Origin: Rhizoclosmatium globosum
Lineage: Eukaryota; Chytridiomycota; Chytridiomycetes; Chytridiales; Chytriomycetaceae
Direction of reading: 5' to 3'
Assembly (NCBI GenBank): GCA_002104985.1
Contig: MCGO01000005.1
Coordinates: 1 to 64,000, forward strand
Length of the DNA: 64,000 nucleotides
In this document: one piece after another, positions 34,281 through 45,869 of the stretch
How the letters are laid out: each line of letters begins with the position of its first letter
Position numbering within the stretch: position 1 is the first letter of the stretch
Notes under the pieces: generated by a model
What the model was told of the DNA's origin: nothing
The model's input: the letters and a program-made list of their open reading frames with translations, nothing else
Databases searched by the model: none
Translations under genes and position numbers: made by a program

Positions 34281-35798
34281 ATGAGCCCATCCCCCAAACG
34301 CACCAAAGCGAATCCAGTGACAGTTCTTGTTGTAGGAGCGGTCAGAGAGGAAATGTACGATAACCTTAATAGTTACCCCTTCAAGGTAAATTGGACACTA
34401 AACACGCCACTGCCACCAGATCTACGCCTCGTTCTGCCTCACGCACCCGTCGCTTGCCACGGTCGTTGCCGTCTGCGAATCAAATGCGAAGAGACAGAGC
34501 AACTTTGCACTTCGTCACAAGATCGAACCAAAGAACGTGTTGAGCGATTACAAACAAATTACGAAGGGATTGGCTCAATGTGCCGTGGTTTCAACGTTGG
34601 ATCAGAGCCACGCTGACATTGTTGTGCATTTGGGTACGTACTGAGAACAGCGTTGAACGGGTTGTTTGGCTGACTGTATCCAGCCTCGCTTGGCTACCAC
34701 ATTCTGTGTGAGAAGCCATGGCCGTGTCTTTGGAAGATTGTGAAGTTATGCGCCAGGCTGTGTTGAAGGCTGGTGTCCTTTTCGCTTGCGGACATGTGTT
34801 GAGGTGAACACCGCCACTTAAAACCTGAGTTATACTTACACCAATCAGATACTCTCCTTACACCCGCGCCCTACAATCCGTTCTTCGTTCTGGTGAAATC
34901 GGTGACATCATCAACGTCGTTCACGTTGAACCAGTGGTAAGTTACAAAAACCTACGTATTCTTGGCACATTCCTAACTTCAGCAATTCAGGATGGTACCA
35001 TTTTGCCCATCTTTCGTGCGTGGAAACTGGAGAAACGAAGCCGAAACCTCCTTCTCCCTCATGACAAAGTGTGTCACGATGTGACCTCCTCACACACTTG
35101 TTTGCACCTCTCAAGGCCAAACGCGTTTCTTCGTTTGGTTCATTGACACATTTCAAAAAGTCTCAAAAGCCAAAGGAAGCTGGCGATGCCAAAAACTGTC
35201 TGGACTGTTCCATCTCGAGTTCATGTCCTTACTCTGCGACTTCTCTTTACATCACCCAAGCCCGTAACTCAACAAGAACTGGCCAATTTCTGTCGTTTGC
35301 GGCGGCCAAGAAGTTGACGCGGAAACCCACAGGACCTCGAAGACCTTGTCGTCTCCAAGTTGCGTGACGGACAGTATGGTGCCTGTGTCTACGAAATCCC
35401 AGACAACGATGTGTGCGATCATCAAGTTGTAAACATTGAATTCGAAGGGGGAAGACTGCCAGTTTGACGATGGTTGCATTTACGGAATCTGTCTGTCAAC
35501 GTGCTACTCGCATTCATGGAACAAAGGGAGAAATCATTGGAGACATGTCTACGTTTACTGTCTTTGATTTTGGTAGTAAAGTCAAGCGGACTGTTGATCC
35601 AGCCAAGACTGACGTGGATGGAGATGGTACTAGTGGGCAGGAGGAGGCGACTCTGGTCTCATGCACGCTTTCATTAGAGCCGTTGCAACTGGAGACCAAA
35701 GTTTGTTGGGTTGCGATGTCAACGATGTGTTTGAGTCTCATCGATTGGTATTTGCGGCAGAGGAAGCAAGACTTAAGGGAACCGTTGTTAGTTTATAA
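34281..35798 (+). CDS. Gfo/Idh/MocA-family NAD(P)-dependent oxidoreductase
   Basis: A predicted sugar or polyol dehydrogenase-type oxidoreductase. ATG 34281. Read across several frame changes it gives VTVLVVGA-GQRGN (Rossmann Gly motif), VVAVCESNAKRQ with FALRHKIEP and FSDYKQI-like spacing, CAVVSTLDQSHADIVVHL, LGYHILCEKPMAVSLEDCE (the EKP motif typical of the family), LFACGHVLRYSPYTRALQ, and later HFAHSFVRGNWRNE, a MTKxCHDV segment, and the C-terminus GLMHAFIRAVATGDQSLLGC. Introns near 34630-34680, 34803-34850 and 34936-34990. Breaks are frequent, so the exact protein cannot be given. Substrate unknown. Confidence 0.75.
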
Positions 35799-35857
35799 TC
35801 AAAAGATCCAATTAAAAGTTACAAGTAGTTTGAGTAGTCCCACTTTCCCAATTCAAA

Positions 35858-37593
35858 ATGATTCTCCAACTCTGGCAGCAAACACTCAACTCCATATCCA
35901 AGCCCTAAACACTTCTCCTCGCAATTCGGCATCGCAATTGGCTTGGCTGTCTCAACAGTCTCTGTTTTAATGATTACGAGTCAATCAAAACAGCCCGAGG
36001 AAAGAAACTTCCCATTTACGGTCTCTTTTCAGCGTTGAATGACATGATCAGGTGGGACATTAGCTTAATGACAAGATTGTGCTGTTCTTGATCGGATCCT
36101 GATCTCTTTTAGATACGCAGGAAAGGGAAAGCAACATCTTCTCCTTGCTTCAATTCAGGAGCGTCAGGGATATACGTCGGTATTATGTCACCTGCTGATG
36201 GGTAACCTTTCTTCCTTTCCCCCCATTAGATTCTAAATTGCAACATAGGCTCCTTGTCCTCACTTCCGATCACGGCCTCATCCACAAAGCATACACATCA
36301 CCTGACTTTCGTAGAGACGAATTCTTTGTTCCAAAAAGCAAAGGTCTGCTGGATTATGCTCTGTTTGTGTTGCCAACAGCGAGACCTGGAAAATCCATCG
36401 TAAATGGATTCAGCCGGCATTTGGCCCGAAACAATTAAAGTGGGCAGCACAAGTCTCTCAGCGTGAAGCCGCAGCTTGGTTGAATGATTTCCAGGGAGGC
36501 GAAGAGGTGGACATTTTGAACGAATTCACCTGTCTCACCTTGGATATTATGCAAGTATTCTTTATTATTTGTAACATATCTAATTACGCGAGTGAGCAGT
36601 GGTCACGTTGCCTTTTCTCAGTCCTTCGATGCTGTCAAATCGCTTCACAGTAACTCGTCAGAGTCCCACGAAACAGACCTCCACAAAGCAATGCAAACCA
36701 TCATGAACACATATCAAGAACGTTTGGCAACTCCTCAAATCCTTTGGCCCATCTATGGATTTCAAACTCCTCCCGTCAAGTCAAAAATGCACGCGAATAC
36801 ATCGACAACCTCATGACAAACATCCTTGCCACAAAGCGTGCATCTTCTCCCTCTCACCAAGCCCACGAAGACCTCTTGGACAGACTCCTCGCGCCATCCA
36901 CAGATGCGACCACTCCAAAATTCACAGACGCCGAAATCCTTGGTGAAACGTTTGGTTTCTTCCTCGCAGGACACGAAACAACTGCAACACCCTCACATTT
37001 GTCGCTCTCGAACTATCACGCAATCCGTCCGTCCAAGAATCTCTCAAGAAAGAAATCAAGCACCTCCTTACAGTGTATCCAACCCTCACCCAAGAAACCT
37101 TGCACCACTTTACATACCTTGACCAAGTCCTTCGCGAAACACAACGACTTCATCCCATTGTAGGAATCGCTTTACGTACAAGCACTGCAGAGGTTGAGCA
37201 TGATGGGTACATTTTCCCCGCTGGAACGAAAGTGGGTCTGCACTTGATGGCAATGCATCGTGATTCACGCGTGTTTGGGAAGGATGCAACAACCTGGAAG
37301 CCTGATCGCTGGAGCAGTCCTGATGCGCCACATGTCAACTCCGTGATTGCGTTCGGAGAAGGGATTCATAACTGCATTGGTCAGAAAGTCGCGTTGATTG
37401 AAGTCAAGGTGTGTGATTTGACATTGAATCCTTCGAGGTCTTGTGTAAACTAAACAATTATGTAGATTATTTTGATCCAATTGTTGCGCCGTTTCACTAT
37501 CCATCTTGTTGAAGACCAAAAGATTGAGTTCGTCACAAGTACAACGTATGGATTGAAGAAGGATTGAAAGTGCGTTTGGTGGAAGACGCGTAA
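35858..37593 (+). CDS. Cytochrome P450
   Basis: Heme-thiolate monooxygenase, probably ER-anchored by the N-terminal hydrophobic helix (FGIAIGLAVSTVSVLMITSQ). ATG 35858. Signatures in order: KKLPIYGLFSALNDMI, a C-helix HRKWIQPAF, LTLDIM and GHVAFSQSFDA, the I-helix oxygen-binding motif GFFLAGHETTA, the ExxR motif LRETQRLHPIVG, the PDRW block (WKPDRWSSPD) and the heme loop FGEGIHNCIGQKVAL with the axial Cys. Introns near 36053-36111, 36199-36245, 36553-36596 and 37408-37466. A missing base near 37570 changes the C-terminus; bridging it gives KVRLVEDA and a stop at 37591-37593. Substrate and CYP family not assigned. Confidence 0.85.
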
Positions 37594-37626
37594 CCTCCCA
37601 TCAAGACATAAGTAACCTCTACTTCC

Positions 37627-37632
37627 AATAAA
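37627..37632 (+). promoter_or_regulatory. Poly(A) signal of the P450 gene
   Basis: AATAAA 34 bases after the P450 stop codon, within the 3' overlap with the convergent GT90 gene. Confidence 0.4.
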
Positions 37633-37697
37633 CATTCATAGCTTTGAAATGTTTGAGCCACTTATGGGATAGGTACATCGCCTTTATTGAGAGACAA

Positions 37698-39115
37698 TCA
37701 GTCGTCATGATATAAACGCGAATATTCAAGCAGAACGAGTGCAGAATAACACTGCATAGCAACAAGAGAATTAAGCTCTTTGCCACAACATTGGCCCGCA
37801 TTACAATTTCTCGCGCCTCATTATCATGGCTTTGGAGCCACCGCAGCTTTTCCTCCAAATCCGACAAGTCCATTTTTATCGGAACATAATGGACCCAAGG
37901 CTTAGCCTCCATATAGCATAATCTACAAACACTCCTGCATATAGTACGATAGAATTGCTCTGAAGCATCCACAACAATCGGTCAGGCCATGTGTGTCCAT
38001 CAATGACAATCAAGTATTTGAACTGTAGAATTTTACGAATAGGTACATATTGTTTGAGTGGATAGAGTTGGGTGATGGTGTTGCAGTAAGAGTGTTCGTT
38101 TGGTCCGCGTTGTTTCCCACAATTTTGGACTGCGTGAAATCCAATATCGACTCCGAGTTGATTCATTGGGCTCGTTTCGTTTAGACCTGCATCAAATATA
38201 GCCGTTGGGTGTTGCCTTCCATACCATTTCGCCCATCGCACAAGACGAGTCCTATGATATTTTTTCCATGGAAACTTTGGCAGATACCTTCCACCTGCTT
38301 GTCGCATCAATGATATGACTCCACAGGGAGGTAGGTTTAGACTCACGCACCTGTATTCTTTCCCCTCCAAAACACAGCATTCCACTTCTTTTCCCACGGA
38401 ATCTTATCACTACTGTGACAAAATGCTCAACCTGATGAAAGCTGGGCATAACGATATCCTGAAAGCACCTCAGTTTTGCTGAACTAAGCACAGGCAGTTT
38501 CCGATTCTTCACTTCAAACCAATACGGTGCACTAAAATATCCATGTGCGTCACGGACACTTCGTCCAACAGTGCGTCGTAAGCATAAGCTGTTTTCAACA
38601 ACCTCTTCAATGCTCGAATACGAACGACCAGGCCCATCGTCGCTCACGAGACTAACAGGAAAATCATGTCGATTCAAAGATACCGAAACTCTTTTTCTTT
38701 AGGCATGATAGGCTCCACGGCATCCATAATCTCGCGAGGTCCTAGGTCGAATTTCCCGCCGCGAAAGTGCCCGATTTGCGTCGCATTATATTCATCCAGC
38801 GCATCTTTGAGAATGTGTGCAGTGTTGTGGATCCCGTCACGCCAGGGCTCAAAGTCTCGTTGGATTTGGGTATAATACTTGGGATGTATAGGACATCCTC
38901 GCGAATCAGCGAATGAAAGCCAGGCTGAGTAGTTTGGAGGTGGAGTTTTGTTGAATAGAACTGTGTATTCATTTTCGTAGAGGGGTGTTGACGGTCTAAA
39001 GAATGGTTGAAACGCGATATTGACCCGCCCTTCCATGAGAGAGATTGAAAAGGAGTGCGAGAGCCGCCACGATTAAAACTGCTATTATTGATCTTCGCAG
39101 AGAAAGTATCTTCAT
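37698..39115 (-). CDS. GT90 (CAP10/Rumi-like) glycosyltransferase
   Basis: Type II membrane glycosyltransferase of the Golgi/ER (Pfam glyco_transf_90, which includes fungal Cap10 xylosyltransferase-like and animal POGLUT proteins). ATG 39115 gives a cytosolic tail and a signal anchor (IIAVLIVAALALLFNLS). Family blocks: VSLVSDDGPGRSYSS, VPFWRGK-type segment VFWRGKNT joined over a 51-nt intron to GGRYLPKFPWKKYHRTRLVRW, YLIVIDGHTWPDRLLWML, LQSNSIVLYA, KPWVHYVPIKMDLSDLEEKL and a final CYSALVLLEYSRLYHDD. The stop at 37698-37700 follows a bridged frame change near 37795. Other breaks lie near 39030 and 37930. Convergent with the P450 gene. Confidence 0.83.
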
Positions 39116-39266
39116 CTAACAGTCACGCACAAGCTTCGATGTGATCCTCTGGAAATAATTGTCATCAAATTTCTTTCATTCAGCATTATTCACCTGTTCC
39201 TTTTTCTACTATAAGTAATATGTATTATTAGGGTTTGAAAGAAAAAGCCTCAGGCAACCCACGTCA

Positions 39267-40165
39267 ATGCGAGCCTCATACCTTCTCCTCCTCGCAGCTT
39301 CCATAGAAGCAACGTTGTACCCAGGCCGACTAGGAACACCAAACCACAACATAGAAAGTCCGCAATCGATTCAACAAATGGATGCAGATTCACGGCACTG
39401 GCGGAACCCACCGACACTGTCGAGACCCTGGCAGCCCGTTATGGCATGGTCAGTGCACAACCTTTGCCATCTATGCCACGTGTTAACCAGCCAGCAGACC
39501 CCGTCCGAGTTTCGCTCGCTACAACCAGCAAACATTACGCTTCCTGGCGCCCCACTCGTGTGTATCCCGCAAGGCTGTGTCCCCGGCTCCCATGCACTAC
39601 CCAGCCAGTCAACTGCACATTAGATTATACTCTTCAAACAGGGGAAACGTGTGACAGCGTTGCAGCGTTGTTTAACCTGTCTCCATCACGAAGACTTCGA
39701 TTAAATCCATCCCTCGATTGCGGGTCCACTTCTTCTTCAGATTCACATCAACTTTGCCTTAGAGGAAGTATTGATGGCACGTTTATTGGAGGCCCTATTT
39801 CAAAACCCCAAGTCCAAGTATCTATCACGTCAACTTGCTTGAACACCGTTACTCTATCGTCAAAGCAAACATGCGTCGACCTGTCACAGAATACTTCAAT
39901 GCCTATTACAAGATTGGCATCGTGGAATAAGGGGATCGATTGTTGGAATTTACGGCAAGGACAGGAGCTCTGCATAAACGCAACTATTGCAACAATAACA
40001 ACAACTGCAACAAACACTTCATCAACAGGATTCAGCCCGGTTGCAGTCATCCCACATCCACCACCCCTCCCAACACCATTCCAAACAACCACTCAATTCG
40101 TCGGAGAACAGCGTCTAAGTCTTAGTAAATTTGGATCGTATCGAGTGTTTTCACATTTCATGTAG
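39267..40165 (+). CDS. Secreted LysM-domain protein
   Basis: ATG 39267 starts a signal peptide (MRASYLLLLAASIEATLY). After a one-base loss (near 39410-39425) the frame continues with a degenerate first repeat (DTVETLAARYGM) and two recognisable LysM-type repeats: CTLDYTLQTGETCDSVAALF ending QLCLRG, and CLNTVTLSSKQTCVDLSQNT ending GQELCIN, each with the cysteine pairs usual in fungal LysM proteins. A Thr- and Pro-rich C-terminus follows. LysM modules bind chitin or related GlcNAc polymers. In fungi such proteins shield walls or act as effectors, which is inference here. AATAAA at 40258. Confidence 0.78.
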
Positions 40166-40257
40166 TTTGCACAGATTCACAAGATTTAGACTTATACAAT
40201 TTCTGTTCCTTTTTCCTTTGAAGTATCTCATTATTTTCGTTGTCCACAAATTCTATG

Positions 40258-40263
40258 AATAAA
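40258..40263 (+). promoter_or_regulatory. Poly(A) signal of the LysM gene
   Basis: AATAAA 93 bases after the LysM stop codon. Confidence 0.35.
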
Positions 40264-40315
40264 CTATATCCGTGTCGATCAGATTCGATAGCAAAGGTGT
40301 TTCCCAAGTCAACAT

Positions 40316-41971
40316 TTATTCAAACAGACTTGGGAAACATCGTTCCAGCTCTGGAAGTAACCATTCCTTGAACTCGCTTACAGATTCACCTGGTACCACC
40401 AGCACAGGTTTCCCTTGTTCTTGTATAGTACATTTTGCGAGGCCGCCATCGACTTCTTCGAGGAATGAACTGACTCCAGCCTTGATTGCATCTCGTTCTT
40501 CTATTGACAGTGTGTGATAAAGCGGCATAATTTCCTTTAGTATTCTATTTAAAGGTGTTAGTTTGCTGTTTCTACAGAAAGTTAACCTCAACTTTTCGTA
40601 CGGTGTAGCCTCATTTTTCACTACGATCTTTGGTATCTTTGCTTTTGAATGTACTTCTGAATCTATTTGACTTGTCTGTCCAGTATTATTTCGTTTCTTT
40701 TTCGTCAGCGGGATCTCTTCATCCTTGTCCTCGTCATCTTCAGAATCCTCCATCAGCCTAGATTTCGGTTGCTTGTTTGTCACTGCATTGCCTGAATTCT
40801 GCACTTCATCCTCAGCATCGACAACCACCACATCAGAAGAATCCGCCACCGTTGAAATAGTAGCCGAAGAGGAAGCCGTTGTTACACTGCCGCCAGATCC
40901 ACTCTTCCTGTCAGATGCACTCTCCTGCTCACCCTTCTTACCCAAACAAGAATTCTTGGAATTTGAATTGAACCCATCCAACACCCCACCTTCCACCATC
41001 CACCCCAAAAACTCTTCCGACAGTTCCTCCGGCACGGCCAAGAAAGGATTCTGCCCCGCTTTCCCTTTCACAACTTCACTACGAACATACACAGGCCGCA
41101 TACCATACTGCACAACAAAAGCACTCGCCAGTTACTCGCACGCGTTTTTGAAGCGGCAGTAGGCATATCCGTGAGAGAGAGGTTGAGGAGGGGAAGGAGG
41201 TCAGGCCAAGCTTTTAGGCGGGAAGTAGTGACAACAGTTTTTGAAGTTGAAGAGGAAGTAGAAGCGGAAGAGCGTGCTGAAGTAGAAAATAAAGTGTCCG
41301 AGTCAGATTCTGTGGAGATTGAGAACGGGTACGTTTTTGGGTACGGGAAGATGATAGTTGAGGAGGAGTTTGAATTTGATTCGATTTTAGGCGTGGTGGG
41401 GGAGGGTCGTGTTTCTCCTTTTTCAGTTTCGAGTTCTTGTTCGAGTTCTTGGATTCTGAGTTGGAGGCCTTTAATTTGGTGTTGATGGTGTGTTGATTGA
41501 GTTTTGTAGAAATTGAGTTGGGTGTCCTTTGCAGCGATGATATCGAGTGATTCAGACAGCTGCGATGTCAGAGTAGCGATTTCATTGTGAATAGATTGAT
41601 CAGATAGTTTTGATTGGTTGGTGGCTGTGACTTTGGCAGGCGGGAGAGAACCAGCTGGTTTCGTTGACAGCGACTTAGAGAGGGCGTTGAGAGCAACGCG
41701 GGCCGCCTTGATTGAACAGATTCGTATTAGGGTTAGGGTTAAACTGTGTTAATCCTCAGCGATTCAATCAAGAATCCGCACGAACTTCGTCTTTCGCCTT
41801 CGCCTTTTTCGGTTCCCAATTCTCGCCATCGAACGACTCAGAGCCAAGCGTTACTTTCATTTTAAAACGGAGATTGTGCGGGAGGCCCTCGGCGAGTGCT
41901 CGGAATAGACTGGAATTGGAAGGGACTGCGATGTGGCGAATCGGTAGAGTTGCGTGGTGTACGACTCCATT
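40316..41971 (-). CDS. Unrecognised coiled-coil protein with acidic/basic linker
   Basis: Not recognised. Probable ATG 41971 with a folded N-terminal segment (LPHNLRFKMKVTLGSESFDG). An intron (gttcgt to caatcaag, about 41778-41705, containing TTAGGG-like repeats on the plus strand) leads into AARVALNALSKS and a coiled coil (LQLRIQELEQELETEK). A Ser/Thr-rich stretch follows, then SRLKAWPDLLPLLNLSL, ASAFVVQYGMRPVYVRSEVV and EEFLGWMVEGG. A Ser-rich linker carries a nuclear-localisation-like cluster (EDSEDDEDKDEEIPLTKKKR), and the C-terminus is helical (FKEWLLPELERCFPSLFE). Frame breaks near 41960 and 41128. The composition suggests a nuclear protein. Start and first exon are tentative. Confidence 0.55.
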
Positions 41972-42165
41972 TCTGGAACATTAAATTGGAATAAAGAAAG
42001 AAAGAAAGAGGAATGAAGAAAGAAAGAAGAAAGAAGAAAGAAGTACAATGTTGATTTTAATATTTAAAACAAACTCAATCCAAAGAAAGAATCGTTCCCC
42101 ACCAATCCAAGTTAGGCTTTCTCCACCTTGTACTACTTCTAAGCCATTTGAGCCATCACCTGAGC

Positions 42166-44038
42166 AATGTACAATCTACTCCACTTTACCGCGCTCTTTC
42201 TTCACCTTCTCCTTACACAACCCTCCCTGACCAACGCCTCCTCTGCCCAACCACCACCACCACCTTCCGAATCTGAATCTGAATCCAAATCAACCGACCA
42301 ATCACAATCGAGTCCTGTCAAACTTGAATTCAAACTCGATTCGGTTCTTCGCATTGGCTTTAATGAACAGAGGACACTTGTATCCGATACCCTTCCTGCT
42401 TTGTCGAACAATTCAAATTCTCTGAATCTGTGAAATGGAGACAAGACGACGATACTTCAAACGCGCAAAGTAATAATGACATTGATACATCCTTCTCAAT
42501 CATGACAAAGTGGGGCTCTTTGCCGACATGGTCTCAGTTCTCATCGAAGGTGCGGATATCATTCAAACATCCTATCCATTTATCTCAACTATAAGCAGGC
42601 GTATCATCATCAAACTCACCCTTCGAACTCCATAACAACACGCTCGGTCATCGGGATACCATACTCCCCGACCCCTCTGACCCCCACACTGTCCTCGCCT
42701 TAGGAAACATGGCTTTCAATGCATACTATGAACCAGAAGGCGCGGAATGGGTGAAAATTCCAGGCTGGGAATCTAGTGACGGTTTTGGTTCAACAAAGTC
42801 TGCCATCCGCGGATACATTTACAAATCAACTGATCCGCATCAACAAATCATTATTATTGCTCTTAAAGGAACCTCGTTGTCAACGCCGTTTCAGGGTGGG
42901 AAGACGGGTGTTAATGATAAGTTGAATGACAACAAAATGTTTTCGTGCTGTTGGTATGTATTCATGAATGAGTGAGGAACAGGCATGAGAGTAGTAGTGA
43001 GCGAAGCGAGCAGGGTGAAAAAGTATGAGTGTTGGACATCAAAGTATAAAAGTACAAGCAAACGAATTTGTGTCAACGCAATTCTCAACAAGAGCGTATA
43101 AGTTCAGATGATATAATATCTTACATTCTTTTCATTTCCGCAGCGGAAAGGCTGGATGGAGCTGGCGGGCAGTGGAAGGATGTAATTGTGCAAACAGTGC
43201 TGCTACTCAATGTCAATGTAAGAGTCCCCTATTCTTTTCCAATTGTTTTCCCTGCATTTCAACTCACACTCTTCTTTTCATGAAGCTCAATGTGTTCAAG
43301 ACGCGTCAGACTACAGAGAGTCATACTATCGGCTGGCGACAACTATCGCCGATGCCGCAATGTCAATGTATCCTCTTTGGACAGTTTGGACAACAGGACA
43401 TTCTCTCGGCGGCTCCTTGGCATCCCTCGTAGCCCTCACATTCGACCTCCCCGCATTCACATACGAAACTCCAGGCGACCTCCTCTTTGCCAAACGAATT
43501 GGCCTTCTTCCACCAGCACCACCGTCTTTCCACAGCTCTACCCAAACCCAATTCAGCATTCTGAAACGCGAAGATGGCGGAGACGAAGAAGATTGGTCAG
43601 AATTTCTAGAGACGCTTGAAATTTACCAATACGGAAACGATGGAGATCCAATTTACCTTGGAACATGCATGAAGGGGATCTATAGCAGCTGTTGGCTCGG
43701 TGGCGTGAGTAGTTCAATATTTTTGGTTGGTAATCTCACACTCTGTATCGATGAATATAGTACGCGATGGAAACCAAATGCCATATCGGGAAGAATGTGT
43801 ATATAATATTGACGGGGATGGAAAGAAACCAGGAGGGAAAAGGCTACTTAGTATGCAAGATGAAACCGTCAATCCTGACTTCAGCATCCTCGCAAAAGAA
43901 AGCATAAATAATCACGGCATTCAATTCGTGTTAGACTCGTTCTTGAGAAAGTGGGAGTACGTCCCTGAGTGTCGTGTGAATAGTCTGCAGCAGGGTGGAA
44001 AATGTGTGGATTGCGAGAATTGGAGCTGGTTGCCCTAA
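42166..44038 (+). CDS. atg15: Atg15-like secreted/vacuolar lipase
   Basis: Class 3-type lipase resembling Atg15, which degrades autophagic bodies and membranes in the vacuole. ATG 42166 starts a signal peptide or anchor (MYNLLHFTALFLHLLLTQPS). Then PDPSDPHTVLALGNMAFNAY, ALKGTS, the Atg15-type DKLNDNKMFSCCW, CNCANSAATQCQ, YRESYYRLATTIADAAM, WTTGHSLGGSLASLVAL with the nucleophile Ser, TYETPGDLLFAKR, YGNDGDPIYLGTC with the Asp, SSCWLGG, then an intron and YAMETKCHIGKECVYNID. The C-terminus has HGIQFVLDSF with a candidate His. Introns near 42550-42599, 42954-43143, 43217-43285 and 43705-43763; a frame change lies near 42390. AATAAA at 44121. Convergent with the ak8 gene. Confidence 0.85.
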
Positions 44039-44120
44039 ACTGACGACGACAAAGGTGGCTAGCCGGATGGGGATTAAATATGTATTATGATGGGACGAAA
44101 AACAAGCAAACCACAGATGA

Positions 44121-44126
44121 AATAAA
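44121..44126 (+). promoter_or_regulatory. Poly(A) signal of the Atg15-like gene
   Basis: AATAAA 83 bases after the stop codon. Confidence 0.4.
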
Positions 44127-44157
44127 ATAAGGCTGTGTAAAATAACCACTTGACAAG

Positions 44158-45869
44158 CTAACCCTCAAGATGAACAGGAACAGGCTTCATCAAAATATCA
44201 TCCACAAGTTCAAGCACTTTTTCAAAAGCCGGCTGTCTCCCTCTCCCATCCTTCTCCCCCAACCCCTCCGCATCCACCTCCTGCATAATTCCATCCGTCT
44301 CAACAGGAACAGCCCCAACTCCCGCCGCAGGAACAACCCTACGATACCCATAAAGCCCCTCCAACTCACTCTTAAGCCCCTTCCGCCCCGTAATCCGTTC
44401 AACAACACTCTCCTCCCGATCCGCAACAGGATCCTGCATCGGCCACTCCGAAACCTCCCGAACATCCACGCCACTTGGCAAAGACTCCAAGTTCACAAGA
44501 CGTCCCGTGACAGGATCCTGACGACGCCGAGTCAACCGGCGCGACAGGTTTCTTCAGAGGCGCGAAGCCAGAGGAGACGGTTGGGGAAGATTCCTTTGTC
44601 GGCGAGGGCTTTTGCTTGTGACTTTGTGTTGGGGAAACCTTCGAGGACCCAGCCTTGGTTGACACAGTCGGGCATTAGGAGGCGTTTTATGATAAGGTCG
44701 ACCATTAAGTCGTCTGGGGCTGTTTGTTTTGTTAGATCGGGGAAGTAATTTTGTGTGAGAAAAGGGGAAGCTCACTTTCTTCAGGGTTGTGGATGTAATC
44801 GAGTAAAGCTTTGGCTTCTCTAGTTTTGAAAGACACTTGCTCCAAGATGATCTTCTTTGGTGAAACTATAACATAGAAATGTTAGACTGAGAGAAAATAT
44901 GATGTAAAAAAACAACGTACCATGAACAAAACCGTATTTACGTTCAATTTCAGCCGCCAAACTCGACTTTCCAGAACCTGGGAGTCCTTGAATAATCAAT
45001 TTGAACTGTCTTGGTGCCCTAGTCACTTTCTTTCCTCCCAAAGCTTCCACAACATCATGGTACACTTGGTCTTCTCTGCCCCAAATTCCGTGCTGGTCCA
45101 TGTACTTCAGTCTTTTGAGAATCTTCGCTTTATTAAAGCACGCTGCAACAGCTGGGATATGACGTCTGTAGTAATGCAGCCGTTTTTCAACAGACTCTTT
45201 GCTGTTATATTCGCGATGAACAAGACGGCTGATCACTTCCTCGTCGTTAGGAGGAGGGCTGTAAATTTGATGATAGTCTTTCTTCCAGATTGGATCAGTG
45301 AGGAGGTCAGCGTTGTATTGAAGGATATGCTCATCCTCACAGTCAATCCATACTGTAGCAATGCCACATTAGCCACAAGAATCAAAATCGTATAAAAATA
45401 TCACCGAATGACGTAAGGAACACTCCCTTCATTTGCCAAGCGATAGCCTGTTCTTTGGTCGCAGGGAATCCTTCAATCACATATCCGGAAGTAAGAACGT
45501 CTTGCTCTTGGAGACGTTGCGTAACCAAATTATGGATGACCTATTTAAAAGAGACTTGTTTAACGTTTGGCGTGATGTTAATGCTGCGTCAGATGTTATT
45601 GAACCTGATCTGGAACAAGTTGCCCCTTCTCCATCCATGAACGGGCCTGCTGACCGAGAGATGTTTGACGCTCAATCGCAGAAATAAGGAGAGAGTTGAT
45701 GGAAATGTGAACGGCTTTTTGTGATTCTGCGACGCGCTGGGCGATCTTGTTGAGTCCTGAGCGGGGAGGACCGCAAATAACAACGGCGGGTACTAGAATT
45801 ATTCGATCTTCAGTCGATCTGCTTTAAATGTTGTGCGCGGCACTTACAAACAGGTTGTTTGAGAAAGTC
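44158..45869 (-). pseudogene. ak8: Adenylate kinase 8-like gene, 3' part (interrupted by retrotransposon)
   Basis: All but the first 47 codons of an AK8-type protein with two adenylate-kinase domains, a flagellar/axonemal nucleotide kinase in animals and protists. Exon 1 ends DFLKQPV at 45847 (gtaagt), then LPAVVICGPPRSGLNKIAQR (first P-loop, degenerate), SGYVIEGFPATKEQAIAWQM, VWIDCEDEHILQYNADLL, KRLHYYRRHIPAVAACFNKA, and a second, canonical P-loop (LIIQGLPGSGKSSLAAEIER). Next come ILEQVSFKTREAKALLDYI, CVNQGWVLEGFPNTKSQA, LWLRASEETC and a LID-like LTRRRQDPVTGRLVNL. Introns near 45846-45793, 45610-45545, 45417-45352, 44920-44866 and 44778-44720. One base is missing near 44548 at CRAG/LTRRR. 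The N-terminal piece lies at 61050-61191, 15 kb away across the element, so this copy cannot give a normal protein unless the insertion is absent from another allele. Confidence 0.85.
45866..45869. repeat. Target-site duplication, left copy
   Basis: AGTC directly before the TG of the left LTR. The same AGTC follows the right LTR. On the ak8 coding strand it reads GACT, i.e. Asp codon 47 plus the first base of codon 48. Confidence 0.85.
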
